A program made the translations under genes and the position numbers. 64,000 bases of DNA from Flavicella sp965243265 (GTDB taxonomy: Bacteria; Bacteroidota; Bacteroidia; Flavobacteriales; Flavobacteriaceae): NCBI GenBank assembly GCA_965243265.1, contig CBDEUL010000004.1:24804-88803 (forward strand), given 5' to 3'. This document shows, piece by piece, positions 9,155 through 17,300 of the stretch (positions within the stretch are counted from its first letter, which is position 1; the number at the start of each line of letters is the position of its first letter). The notes beneath the pieces are model-generated. The model was not told where the DNA came from. It made no database searches and was given only the letters and a program-made list of their open reading frames with translations.

Positions 9155-9181
9155 AAAGTCGAAGGCAATCCCTTCGACTTT
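9155..9181 (+). terminator. Hairpin after efp
   Basis: A perfect 11-bp stem (AAAGTCGAAGG / CCTTCGACTTT) with a 5-nt loop, starting 23 bp after the efp stop. The T tail is short, so termination may be partial and allow readthrough to the next gene. Confidence 0.65.
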
Positions 9182-9210
9182 CTTTCATTAAATAAGTTAA
9201 GTATTTAGGT

Positions 9211-10134
9211 ATGAAGTTTTCTAAAAAACAAACATTAAAAGAAATTGCAGAAGTTTTGAGCTGTTCTTATGTTGGAGCAGCAGATTTTCCTGTTTTGGGA
9301 ATGAATGAAATTCATGTAGTAGAGTCCGGAGATATTGTTTTTGTAGACCATCCTAAATATTACGACAAGGCATTGAATTCTAATGCCACTATTGTATTAA
9401 TTAATAAAGAGGTTCCATGTCCTGAAGGAAAAGCCCTGTTAATTAGTGATGATCCTTTTAGAGATTTTAATATACTTACAAAACATTTTAATCCATTTAT
9501 AGCGAGTAGTTCAGCAATAAGCAGTTCTGCCGTTATAGGAGAAAACACAACCATTCAGCCCAATGTGTTTATAGGGAATAATGTGCAAATAGGTAAAAAC
9601 TGTTTGATTCATCCCAATGTAACTATTTATGACAATTGTATTGTAGGAGATAATGTAACCATTCATGGAGGAAGTATTTTAGGAGCAGATGCTTTTTATT
9701 ATAAAAATCGTCCAAGTGGTTATGATAAGTTACTTTCAGGAGGGCGTGTTGTTTTAGAGGATAATGTAGACCTTGGAGCTTTGTGTACAATTGACAGAGG
9801 TGTTACAGGAGATACTTTGATTCAAAAAGGAACCAAGATAGACAATCAGGTTCATGTAGGACACGATACTCAAATAGGTAAAAAATGTTTGATAGCATCA
9901 CAAACAGGAATTGCTGGTTGTGTTGTTATAAAGGATGAAGTTACCATCTGGGGGCAAGTAGGAACTACCAGTGGAATTAGTATAGGAAAAGGAGCCGTTA
10001 TTTTAGGGCAAACAGGAGTTACAAAATCGGTTGAAGGTGGAAAAACATATTTTGGAACACCAATTACTGAATCTAGAGAAAAACTAAAAGAACTTGCAGG
10101 GATTAAAAAGATATTGAAAAGTCAAAGTAAATAA
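9211..10134 (+). CDS. LpxD-like acyltransferase paralogue
   Basis: A 307-residue protein with LpxD architecture. The short N-terminal uridine-binding-like domain (~1-95; MKFSKKQTLKEIAEVL, then IVFVDHPKYYDKAL) is followed by hexapeptide repeats. The candidate catalytic His is in HVGHDTQIGKKCLIAS, equivalent to the IGHNVEV region of the upstream lpxD. It lacks the extra C-terminal residues of LpxD and has a divergent repeat around GADAFYYKNRPSGYD. The presence of two LpxD-type genes flanking lpxC/fabZ-lpxA-efp is typical of flavobacteria. The second may act on another acyl chain or another aminosugar; its real substrate is not evident from sequence. Confidence 0.85.
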   Translation: MKFSKKQTLKEIAEVLSCSYVGAADFPVLGMNEIHVVESGDIVFVDHPKYYDKALNSNATIVLINKEVPCPEGKALLISDDPFRDFNILTKHFNPFIASSSAISSSAVIGENTTIQPNVFIGNNVQIGKNCLIHPNVTIYDNCIVGDNVTIHGGSILGADAFYYKNRPSGYDKLLSGGRVVLEDNVDLGALCTIDRGVTGDTLIQKGTKIDNQVHVGHDTQIGKKCLIASQTGIAGCVVIKDEVTIWGQVGTTSGISIGKGAVILGQTGVTKSVEGGKTYFGTPITESREKLKELAGIKKILKSQSK

Positions 10135-10186
10135 CTTTCAGTGTAAGCTTTGTTTTTTATTTCGTTCTAAAAAGTAAATATTCAAC

Positions 10187-11323
10187 ATGAAAATAGGTAT
10201 TGTTTGTTATCCTACATTTGGGGGAAGTGGTGTTGTTGCAACAGAATTGGGAATGGCTTTGGCTCATAAAGGACACGAAGTTCATTTTATAACCTATAAC
10301 CAACCTGTACGACTTGATTTTATTTCAAGTGGATTGCACTTTCATCAAGTTCAAATTCAAGAATATCCTCTGTTTGAATACCAACCCTATGAATTGGCAT
10401 TGTCATCTAAAATGGTAGAGGTTGTTTCTAGATACAATTTAGAAATATTACACGTACATTATGCCATTCCACATGCATATGCAGCCTTTATGGCAAAGCA
10501 AATGCTTAAAGAAAAAGGAATTGATTTAAAAGTAGTTACAACTTTACACGGTACAGATATTACTTTGGTAGGAAGTCACCCTAGTTATAAAACAGCTGTT
10601 GAATTTAGTATCAACCATTCAGATGCTGTTACTACAGTTTCAGAAAGTTTAAAAAAACAAACTTTAGAACTGTTTCAGATTCATAAAAACATAGAGGTAA
10701 TCTATAATTTTATAGAGTTAGAAAAATACCCAGATATATTACACGAAGAATGCCAGCGTATTGCTATTGCAGCACCAGAAGAAAGAATACTTACACATAT
10801 AAGTAATTTTAGACCTGTAAAACGTACGGCTGATGTTATTGAAATTTTCTATAGAGTACATAAAGAGATTCCTGCAAAATTATTATTAGTAGGAGAGGGG
10901 CCTGATTTAAAAGCAGCAAGGGAACGAGCAAAAGAATTGGGAATTTATGAAAATGTATTGTTCTTAGGAAACAGTGTAGAGTTAGAAAAAATATTGTGTT
11001 ATACAGATTTGTTTTTGTTGCCTTCAGAGACTGAAAGTTTTGGTTTGGCAGCTTTAGAAGCAATGGCAGCAAAGAGTCCTGTAATATCTAGTAATTCAGG
11101 AGGATTACCAGAAGTAAATGTAGAGGGAGTTACAGGTTTTTTAAGTGATGTAGGAGATGTGGATGCTATGGCTAAAAATGCACTGTATATTTTAAAAGAT
11201 TCTGAGCGTTTAAAATTATTTAAAACAAATGCATGGGAGCATTCACGTAATTTCTCTATAGATGAAATCCTTCCTTTTTATGAAAAGGTATACAAGGATT
11301 TGGATGCATTGCGTGATAAGTAA
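10187..11323 (+). CDS. bshA: N-acetyl-alpha-D-glucosaminyl L-malate synthase BshA
   Basis: GT4-family glycosyltransferase making GlcNAc-malate from UDP-GlcNAc and L-malate, the first step of bacillithiol synthesis. The protein has 378 residues. It opens with the BshA signature KIGIVCYPTFGGSGVVATELG, has the HVHYAIPHAYAA motif and a GT4 donor site near TESFGLAALEAMAAKSPVISSN. This is consistent with a bacillithiol-using cell; a YtxJ-type bacillithiol protein is encoded at 59 kb in the same window. The start ATG 10187 fits the family exactly. It is transcribed in the same direction as the preceding LpxD-like gene, 52 bp away. Confidence 0.94.
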   Translation: MKIGIVCYPTFGGSGVVATELGMALAHKGHEVHFITYNQPVRLDFISSGLHFHQVQIQEYPLFEYQPYELALSSKMVEVVSRYNLEILHVHYAIPHAYAAFMAKQMLKEKGIDLKVVTTLHGTDITLVGSHPSYKTAVEFSINHSDAVTTVSESLKKQTLELFQIHKNIEVIYNFIELEKYPDILHEECQRIAIAAPEERILTHISNFRPVKRTADVIEIFYRVHKEIPAKLLLVGEGPDLKAARERAKELGIYENVLFLGNSVELEKILCYTDLFLLPSETESFGLAALEAMAAKSPVISSNSGGLPEVNVEGVTGFLSDVGDVDAMAKNALYILKDSERLKLFKTNAWEHSRNFSIDEILPFYEKVYKDLDALRDK

Positions 11324-11465
11324 TAGATCTTGTAAGGCATTTTTTGATAAAATTGTAACAAACTACTAAAACAAGATTTTTCTATTATTTTTATGAGTCC
11401 TTTTTGATGTAATAACTAAAGTAGGTATTCCAAAAGGTTCTTAATACCGTCTGATTACTCTGTCA

Positions 11466-11510
11466 TTTTTGTACATAATGTTTAAAATTATGTAGCCTTA
11501 TTTCAGGACG
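11466..11510 (-). mobile_element. Left-end remnant of an IS3-type insertion sequence
   Basis: Read on the minus strand this begins CGTCCTGAAATAAGGCTACA. The first 12 bases and most of the next ten match the inverse of the IS end at 36231-36252, which sits beside IS3 transposase remains. It marks the left end of the same IS family. Any coding sequence that followed is lost; the ~140 bp between here and bshA show no recognisable transposase. The IS end abuts the outermost repeat of the cassette array. In the rest of the gap after bshA (11324-11465) I see only a weak interrupted hairpin. Confidence 0.55.
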
Positions 11511-11519
11511 GGTCATTAT

Positions 11520-11723
11520 GCTGCACAACGTCTCGGCTATGGTTAGTACGGGATTAAAAGTACGAAACTTTCAATTTAACACTTAGCCAAAACTTTTTAT
11601 TTTGTTTTAAATTTCTTCATTTTTTAAAGCCAAATCAAAAGATTTGGCGGACTTCGTTAAAAGCTCTAAACTTTGGGTTAAGCACCCCAACCCCTATTAA
11701 CTATAGCCATTGTTGTACGCTGG
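11520..11723 (-). repeat. attC-like cassette site D (end of DUF6994 cassette)
   Basis: A 204-bp imperfect inverted repeat, read on the minus strand. The left arm holds AAC (11712-11714) followed by AATGGCTATAGTTA. The right arm is CTAACCATAGCCGAGAC followed by GTT (11527-11529). The arms pair with a 3-nt bulge next to the right core. Inside lies a second perfect hairpin, CCAAATC/GATTTGG. The 3' end of the DUF6994 gene reads into the left arm. Beyond the right core, about 17 bp of a lost next cassette remain before the IS end. The arrangement resembles an integron attC site except for the bases flanking AAC/GTT. Confidence 0.6.
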
Positions 11724-12417
11724 CTTTACTCATTCTGTTTAATATTCTTCTATTTCTTAGGTCTATTAATTCAATTGTTTCATACATATAACTCTCATAC
11801 TCTTCTTTATTATCAGGTAATGCTGAGCGTTTAAAGTTATCAAAAGGTAAGCAGAATTTTATACTGTCATCTTCATTTATAAAATCTTGAAGCATAAAAA
11901 ATTCAATATAACCTTTGAAGTTTTTGAATAATTCAAAAAAGTCAGAATATCTATTAATAGCATTTGTTAGTGGACTCTCTTCTTTAATGTAGAACCTTTT
12001 AATACATTCTAAAGTTAAATCAAACCTATCGCTTATTTTTCGATTTACACCTCTTGCTTGATTCACTGTGAATCCATTTTTTCTATGCGCTGGAAACACT
12101 ATATGTCCTCCAATTGTTCGGACTTTATGTTGCAATTTTTCTTTGTCAGAATGGTTTAGCCAACTATCAAATTTTCCGTTGTACTTTCCGACAAAATGAG
12201 GACACATTCTGTCGCTTGATAAATTGTCTGTCAAATTAGTTTTTAAGATTAGCCTACTTTTGCTTTTATTTAAATACTCAAGATTTAAAATTTCTTTATC
12301 AGCTAGTTTTTGATTCCACAAAACAATATGAATATTATATAGTTTTAGACTGTCTGCATCTGGATCTCCACATAAACTATCTAATCTGTAATCATATTCA
12401 ATATCTGTTTCATTCAT
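11701..12417 (-). CDS. DUF6994 family protein (cassette gene)
   Basis: A 238-residue soluble protein with no signal peptide or membrane helix. Visible conserved blocks are the N-terminal YDYRLDSLCGDPDADS, then TIGGHIVFPAHRKNGFTVNQ, ARGVNRKISDRFDLTLECI and the C-terminal IKFCLPFDNF and RNRRIL. I associate this pattern with DUF6994, a family of unknown function often found in accessory cassettes. The last codons (VQQWL-stop) lie inside the left arm of repeat D, and the start is only ~30 bp after the right core of repeat C. The gene fills its cassette completely. A defence or toxin role is conceivable only by context. Confidence 0.65.
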   Translation of the reverse strand: MNETDIEYDYRLDSLCGDPDADSLKLYNIHIVLWNQKLADKEILNLEYLNKSKSRLILKTNLTDNLSSDRMCPHFVGKYNGKFDSWLNHSDKEKLQHKVRTIGGHIVFPAHRKNGFTVNQARGVNRKISDRFDLTLECIKRFYIKEESPLTNAINRYSDFFELFKNFKGYIEFFMLQDFINEDDSIKFCLPFDNFKRSALPDNKEEYESYMYETIELIDLRNRRILNRMSKASVQQWL

Positions 12418-12434
12418 TAGTTACAGAAGTTTTT

Positions 12435-12612
12435 CAGCTTGCAGGAACGGTTTTGTATAAGGTTAGTGTGGGAGGTAGACAATCGGAGAATTGTCAGCCG
12501 AGTCACAAGCTTATACTTATTTTGTGTTTTTATCTTGTTGACCTAAAAATACTATTGAATAAAATTAACATAGAAAAGAGTTGTTTTTTAACTCAGTTCT
12601 TTGTTGGCATAT
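12435..12612 (-). repeat. attC-like cassette site C (end of Kiwa cassette)
   Basis: Lies between kwaB and the DUF6994 gene. On the minus strand the left arm contains ATATGCCAAC (AAC at 12603-12605), and the right core GTT is at 12446-12448, preceded by CCTTATACAAAACC. The inner arms GTATAAGCTTGTG and CACACTAACCTTATAC pair imperfectly. The left part, AAAGAACTGAG onward, is shared with site F at 36.8 kb and also forms a small terminator-like hairpin (GAGTT/AACTC followed by TTTT). The site looks composite: the left arm and the right hairpin seem to come from two different site types. Confidence 0.6.
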
Positions 12613-12613
12613 G

Positions 12614-13624
12614 TTATTTGGATTCTTCCAGTTTTTTGCCACTAAAAGTTCCATACGGTTTACCTGAGAACTCTCCTTTTTTATAAAAGTCAGCTAGTAC
12701 TTTTATTGTTAAGTCTATATCCTTATCTGATTCAAGAAGTAAATTACCTTCTTTATCTTTCTTTAATTTCCCACCGAATTTTTTTGCTATCCTCAGCATT
12801 TTATTAATATCGGTTTTTTTCAGGTTCTTATAATTGTTGAGTTTTTGAAGTTTTGCTAATTTTTTATGTACAGCAGGTTTTTCATTAACCATTTTTAAAA
12901 GTAAATCTCCACCTTTTATTAGACCTGTATCTATAAGTTCTTTTGCAACTTCAGTTGCTTTTTCCTTAAATTCTTCTGAAATACATGTAATATTTTCAAA
13001 TTGAGTTTTTTGTATTATGTAAAAGGTATCATTTACATATAAACAATCTATTTTTTCATCTAAGTTAATAGTTTCACCATGTACCATTTCTAGTTTGCTA
13101 CTAATGGTGTCGAATTTTGTTCTAAAAAAACTAACTTTCTTTTCATTGTTTTCTACGACTGTTTTTCCACGGAGTATTTTTCTAAAAGAATAAAACCAGT
13201 TATTATCATTATCAAAAAAACCAACACAGTAAGCCCATAATTCAGCTGTTTCTGTTAATGAACTAAGATCTTTAACTTTTTGAATTGTAGATTTGTTTTT
13301 TAACTGCTCATTGACTACATCAGCAAAAGACATTGCCTTATTAGTCATTGAATAAGTGAAAATTTGTTTTGTATCATCACTGATTACCTCATATTCCGTA
13401 ATGTCTAAATCTTTTTTAATGACATATTCTAATTGGTCTATAGATAGTTCAAAAAGATGATTTTTTATTTCATCATCAATATCTACAGCGTATACAGTAA
13501 ATTTATATTTCTCAAGGACTTTACTTCTTGATTTAATCCCTTCTTTTAATTCTCTAGTTATGAAATATAAATTCAACCTATCTGAACCATTATGGTTTAT
13601 TTGCTCTAGTAATTCTTCTATCAT
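12614..13624 (-). CDS. kwaB: Kiwa anti-phage system protein KwaB (DUF4868)
   Basis: A 336-residue cytoplasmic protein. The central block, with FDTISSKLEMVHGETINLDE, CLYVNDTFYIIQKTQFE and KEKATEVAKELIDTGLI, matches the DUF4868 pattern of KwaB. The C-terminal ~60 residues are lysine-rich with an FGGKLKKDKEGNLLL segment. In the known system KwaB acts with the membrane protein KwaA; published work describes KwaB as a DNA-binding effector after membrane sensing of phage. The gene starts 2 bp after kwaA stops, and the pair fills one repeat-bounded cassette. Family assignment is by motif recall; an HMM search would settle it. Confidence 0.8.
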   Translation of the reverse strand: MIEELLEQINHNGSDRLNLYFITRELKEGIKSRSKVLEKYKFTVYAVDIDDEIKNHLFELSIDQLEYVIKKDLDITEYEVISDDTKQIFTYSMTNKAMSFADVVNEQLKNKSTIQKVKDLSSLTETAELWAYCVGFFDNDNNWFYSFRKILRGKTVVENNEKKVSFFRTKFDTISSKLEMVHGETINLDEKIDCLYVNDTFYIIQKTQFENITCISEEFKEKATEVAKELIDTGLIKGGDLLLKMVNEKPAVHKKLAKLQKLNNYKNLKKTDINKMLRIAKKFGGKLKKDKEGNLLLESDKDIDLTIKVLADFYKKGEFSGKPYGTFSGKKLEESK

Positions 13625-13626
13625 AT

Positions 13627-14241
13627 TTAATTTTTTATAGCATAATACATTTTATGACCAATATCGTATAACCTTATATTTTCTTCTTCAATAAGATATT
13701 TTTCTTTGGTAATTATGATCCCATTTTTTGTTTTATCAGATTCGGAATATTCGATATCATATATTCCAAACCAAAAACTCAATGTTGGATTTATTAATAG
13801 TAAGTTTGAGTTTATGTATATCCGGTAAATTACATAAATTATCAATATGGTTGATACTAACTCCAACCATGAGTTAAAATTTTGGAATGCAAAAGGGATT
13901 ATGTAAGTAGCTATATAATTTATTGATTCACTATTTTTATTTTTCACATTGGTAACTTTAACAGGAAAGCCATTAGTAGCAACTTTTTCTAAATTCTTGA
14001 AAGTGAAAAATGTTCCTATTATACCATAAGCAGTTAAAATTATAAGCATTATCGAGAGTCCAAAATTTTCAATTAAACATATTATTGATTTTAAGGTTAT
14101 TTCTCCATAACTTAAATAAGTTGCATTTGTATAAATCTGTTTTAAAATTATTAAGATGAAAAGGGGTAAATATGAAGTTAAAAAGAGTGCTTTCTGAGAA
14201 GACTCCTCTAGTGAATTAATATATTTTCTATTCTTTTTCAT
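13627..14241 (-). CDS. kwaA: Kiwa anti-phage system membrane protein KwaA
   Basis: A 204-residue membrane protein. Four hydrophobic segments are visible: ~20-38 (ALFLTSYLPLFILIIL), ~50-75 (SIMLIILTAYGIIGTFF), ~105-120 (YIATYIIPFAF) and ~125-145 (LVSTILIIYVIYRIYI). They are followed by LLINPTLSFWFGIYDIEY, which is typical of the KwaA end. KwaA is the phage-sensing membrane component of Kiwa. Its coupling to a DUF4868 gene 2 bp downstream is the strongest support. The start ATG lies only ~20 bp after the right core of repeat B, so the cassette has almost no 5' leader. Confidence 0.75.
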   Translation of the reverse strand: MKKNRKYINSLEESSQKALFLTSYLPLFILIILKQIYTNATYLSYGEITLKSIICLIENFGLSIMLIILTAYGIIGTFFTFKNLEKVATNGFPVKVTNVKNKNSESINYIATYIIPFAFQNFNSWLELVSTILIIYVIYRIYINSNLLLINPTLSFWFGIYDIEYSESDKTKNGIIITKEKYLIEEENIRLYDIGHKMYYAIKN

Positions 14242-14250
14242 TTTTTAGAA

Positions 14251-14392
14251 ATATATGCCAACGTTTAGTATATGAAAAGTAGGCGATTACGAAGCACTAA
14301 ACTTTCAGTTAAGTACAAGGATTGATACGAGCCAAAACCTTTGATTTTATTACTAATTCGCCTATTTTTTATATACATTGTTACCTGCTGGC
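14251..14392 (-). repeat. attC-like cassette site B (end of SMEK-STAND cassette)
   Basis: A 142-bp imperfect inverted repeat. On the minus strand it starts GCCAGCAGGTAAC (AAC at 14380-14382) and ends at GTTGGC (GTT at 14260-14262). The arms GTATATAAAAAATAGGCG and CGCCTACTTTTCATATAC pair over 17-18 positions with only A/G-type differences, then lose pairing near the right core, as in attC sites with extrahelical bases. The stop codon of the SMEK-STAND gene is inside the left core. The first nine bases of that gene's cassette (17892-17900) are the exact complement of the left core region. Confidence 0.65.
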
Positions 14393-17300
14393 TTTTATTT
14401 CGGTTAATATTATTTTCGCTTTTCCAATCGCAATTTTTTCAATATCAGGGAATATTTTTGCTTTCAATATTTTATCTCCATTCAACTGTCTTATTTTACT
14501 TAGAACAACAGCTCTAGCATCATAAAGCAATTCATCTGCATAATCCTTTAAGTCACATTTACTCAATTCAACTAGTCCCGAAGTTGTCTTAGCTAAGTTT
14601 TCGTTTTTTATTCCATTCAAGAACTTTGGCTTATAAAGTTTCAAAAACTCTCTGATTTCCATTTCATATTTGCTATGAGTTGAATCTTCTATTCTACGTA
14701 ACGATTGAAACAAAGAAGAAATCGTCAAGTTTTTATTGTTTGACACTTTTAATTTATTCAGAAAGTCATTTTCGAAATGCTTTATGGCTGTGTTAAAATC
14801 AATTTTTAACGAAAAGTCAAAAGCTTTCAAGAAATCTCCAAAATTCAATCGATTATATTGATAGGAGTCTGCACGTTGAATAGTTAAATATTTATCTAAA
14901 AGCTTAGCACAAAACTTGTTTGAATTCAAATCATCACTAAAGAAGGTTTTATTCTTTGTCTTATTAAGAACTTCTGTAGATTGACTGATATTAAGTTCTT
15001 TATGGCACATTGATGTGCAAAGGATATTCACATCTGACTTATTCAATGCTTTTACTGTTTTCTCTTTATCTACTCTTGTTAAAACTAAAAATAGAGATTC
15101 AACTACCGTAAACTTTGAACCATTAATAACCTTATTTAAGAGTTCAGCAGATATTTCATTTTTGATTCTACTTTTAAGCTCTGGAAGGTTTAGGGCTTTG
15201 GGGTTAGATAAAATCGTAATATCGAAATCACAGTTTAACACCTGTTGTTTTGTAATACTCAAAAGTTCATTGGATATATCTTGGGCAATTTGAATTTGTT
15301 CCTTTTTGACTATCTCAAAGAATATTAGCAGGCTGTTAATGTAACCTTCGTTTTTGATTAAAGTCTTGAATTTTTCCGAAGCTAAAAATCCATTTATTAT
15401 CTTTAAAAAAGGCTCTTTGTTATCCTTGATTATGGTATTTAATTCTAGTATCCGAGCCGAGATATTACTTAAACTATCTTCATTTTCAAGTAGTTTGTGC
15501 AATGTTCCATTTTCAAAACTCTTTTCAAGCTCTATTTTAATTAAATCTGGTGCAATTGATGATAAATCTGATAAACTCTTTGAAAAATCTGATAGATTCG
15601 ATTGCGATAGGTTTAAGTCATTCGATAATTTACTAAGGAGATTTTCAGCAATATTTGTTCCTAGAGAAATATCAATTTTTTCTAGTTCTCTTATTGACTT
15701 TCCAATTTGAACGGATTTTAGGTTTTTACTTTTTCTAGCAAGTTGCTCAATGTTTAAATTATTTATAATCCCGAACAATAATTTCTTAGATAGAGGCGAA
15801 GTATTTAATTCTGAAAGCGAATTTGTGATTCTTGAAAGAGTGGGCAATTTTTCAATCATTGTTAACCATTCTGAAAAGTCAAATGAGTTTAAAATTCTAC
15901 TAACCGTTTCTGGTGTGGCTTTCTTTTTACTAATTCTCATTGTTAATTCAGTAATGGAATTAGTATTTGCCTGCTCATTAATTCGGAGTGTTTTTATGAT
16001 GTCTGCTAGCTCTAATTTTAATTGATTAGCAATTTGAAGCAGATTACTGTACACAGAATAATCTTTGTAGATGTATAGTTCAAGTTTATTCTTAGAATAG
16101 TGTTTAATAAAGAGGTTATAATACAGTAATTGATTTTCGCTGTTCAAATAATCAAATGACTTAAAAAATATTTTCTGTAATTGGAACACTTCATATGGGC
16201 GAATATTGCTTTTGAATTTATCAGAAAATAGGTCAAGAATCTTTGCATTATTCAGTAACTGTCTGGTAACTTCGTATTGTTCTGAAATAGATAACTTTAC
16301 TATTAACTCCGTAATATTTAGTTCCGATTCAGTTCTGTAATTATCAATGTACTTGTTGAGTAATCCTATTAAATGGTCTGTACCTAATCCTTTTTCTTTA
16401 ATTAAGGTTTGGTTTATTAGGTAAGCATAATCTTTGTGAGGAAAATAATAGTAATCACTAGTTGAGTAGTTTAAAACAATTCCTTTTTCCTTTAATTTTC
16501 CGAATTCATCATTTTTGGATTTCATTCTTAAGAATGAAATATCGTAACTAAAAAGATAGGAGTATAGAAATAACAGTTCTTCGTCAAATTCTTTTAAGCC
16601 GTGATGTTTATAGAAATGCTCATAAATTCTGTCATTATTAACTTGGTCAAATTTTAATGAGCCGCCTTTTTTAGTTGAATAAATCCAAGTTTCAAGAGCA
16701 ATGTTTAGTTTTAATAAATTTCTATTTGTGTTATTTAAAATAGTCTCAAAATTTCCTTTGTACCAATCGAAATTTGGATACTTCTTCTTTAAATGAAAAA
16801 CTCTGTTGTCTATGATTCCTGAAAGTTTGTTTTCAAAATCAAGGTTTGGATTATATCTAAATTGTTTAATGTCTTTAAAAACATTGAAAATTGAGCTTTT
16901 GTCTTCTTCTCGAAAAGAGTTGTAGTATCTTGACAGGTATAGAGTTTTAATCCAATCAAAAGATTTGACTCTTTGCCGAATCTTGTTAAATAGGTTTACG
17001 TTATCGTGAACGTTATCGATTATCAATATGGACCGATAAAAAGATAACTTCTCAATTTCTTTTAGTGTGTCATTTCCGTTGATATCTGGGTCTGAAAGGT
17101 CTAAGTAAAATGTCCTATTTCGAAAGTGAGGAATAAAGTTCTTGTATATAGCTTCTGCTAATGTTGTTTTGCCACTACACGGATTTCCAAGTATTGCGTA
17201 CTCCTTTGTTTTGTTTTTATTGAAAAGTGAAGCTATTTCTTTAATTTTCTTCTTTTCAAAAAACGAAAAAAAGATAGATTCATCAGGAGTGATATACTCC

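Noticed and set aside
12453..12686. Plus-strand 77-codon ORF across cassette site C and the end of kwaB
   Set aside because: It overlaps the repeat and runs antisense to a well-supported gene; its sequence has no protein-like pattern.
12614..13624. kwaB as a SIR2- or HEPN-type effector
   Set aside because: No SIR2 nucleotide-binding motif or RxxxxH HEPN motif in a suitable place; the DUF4868-like blocks fit better.
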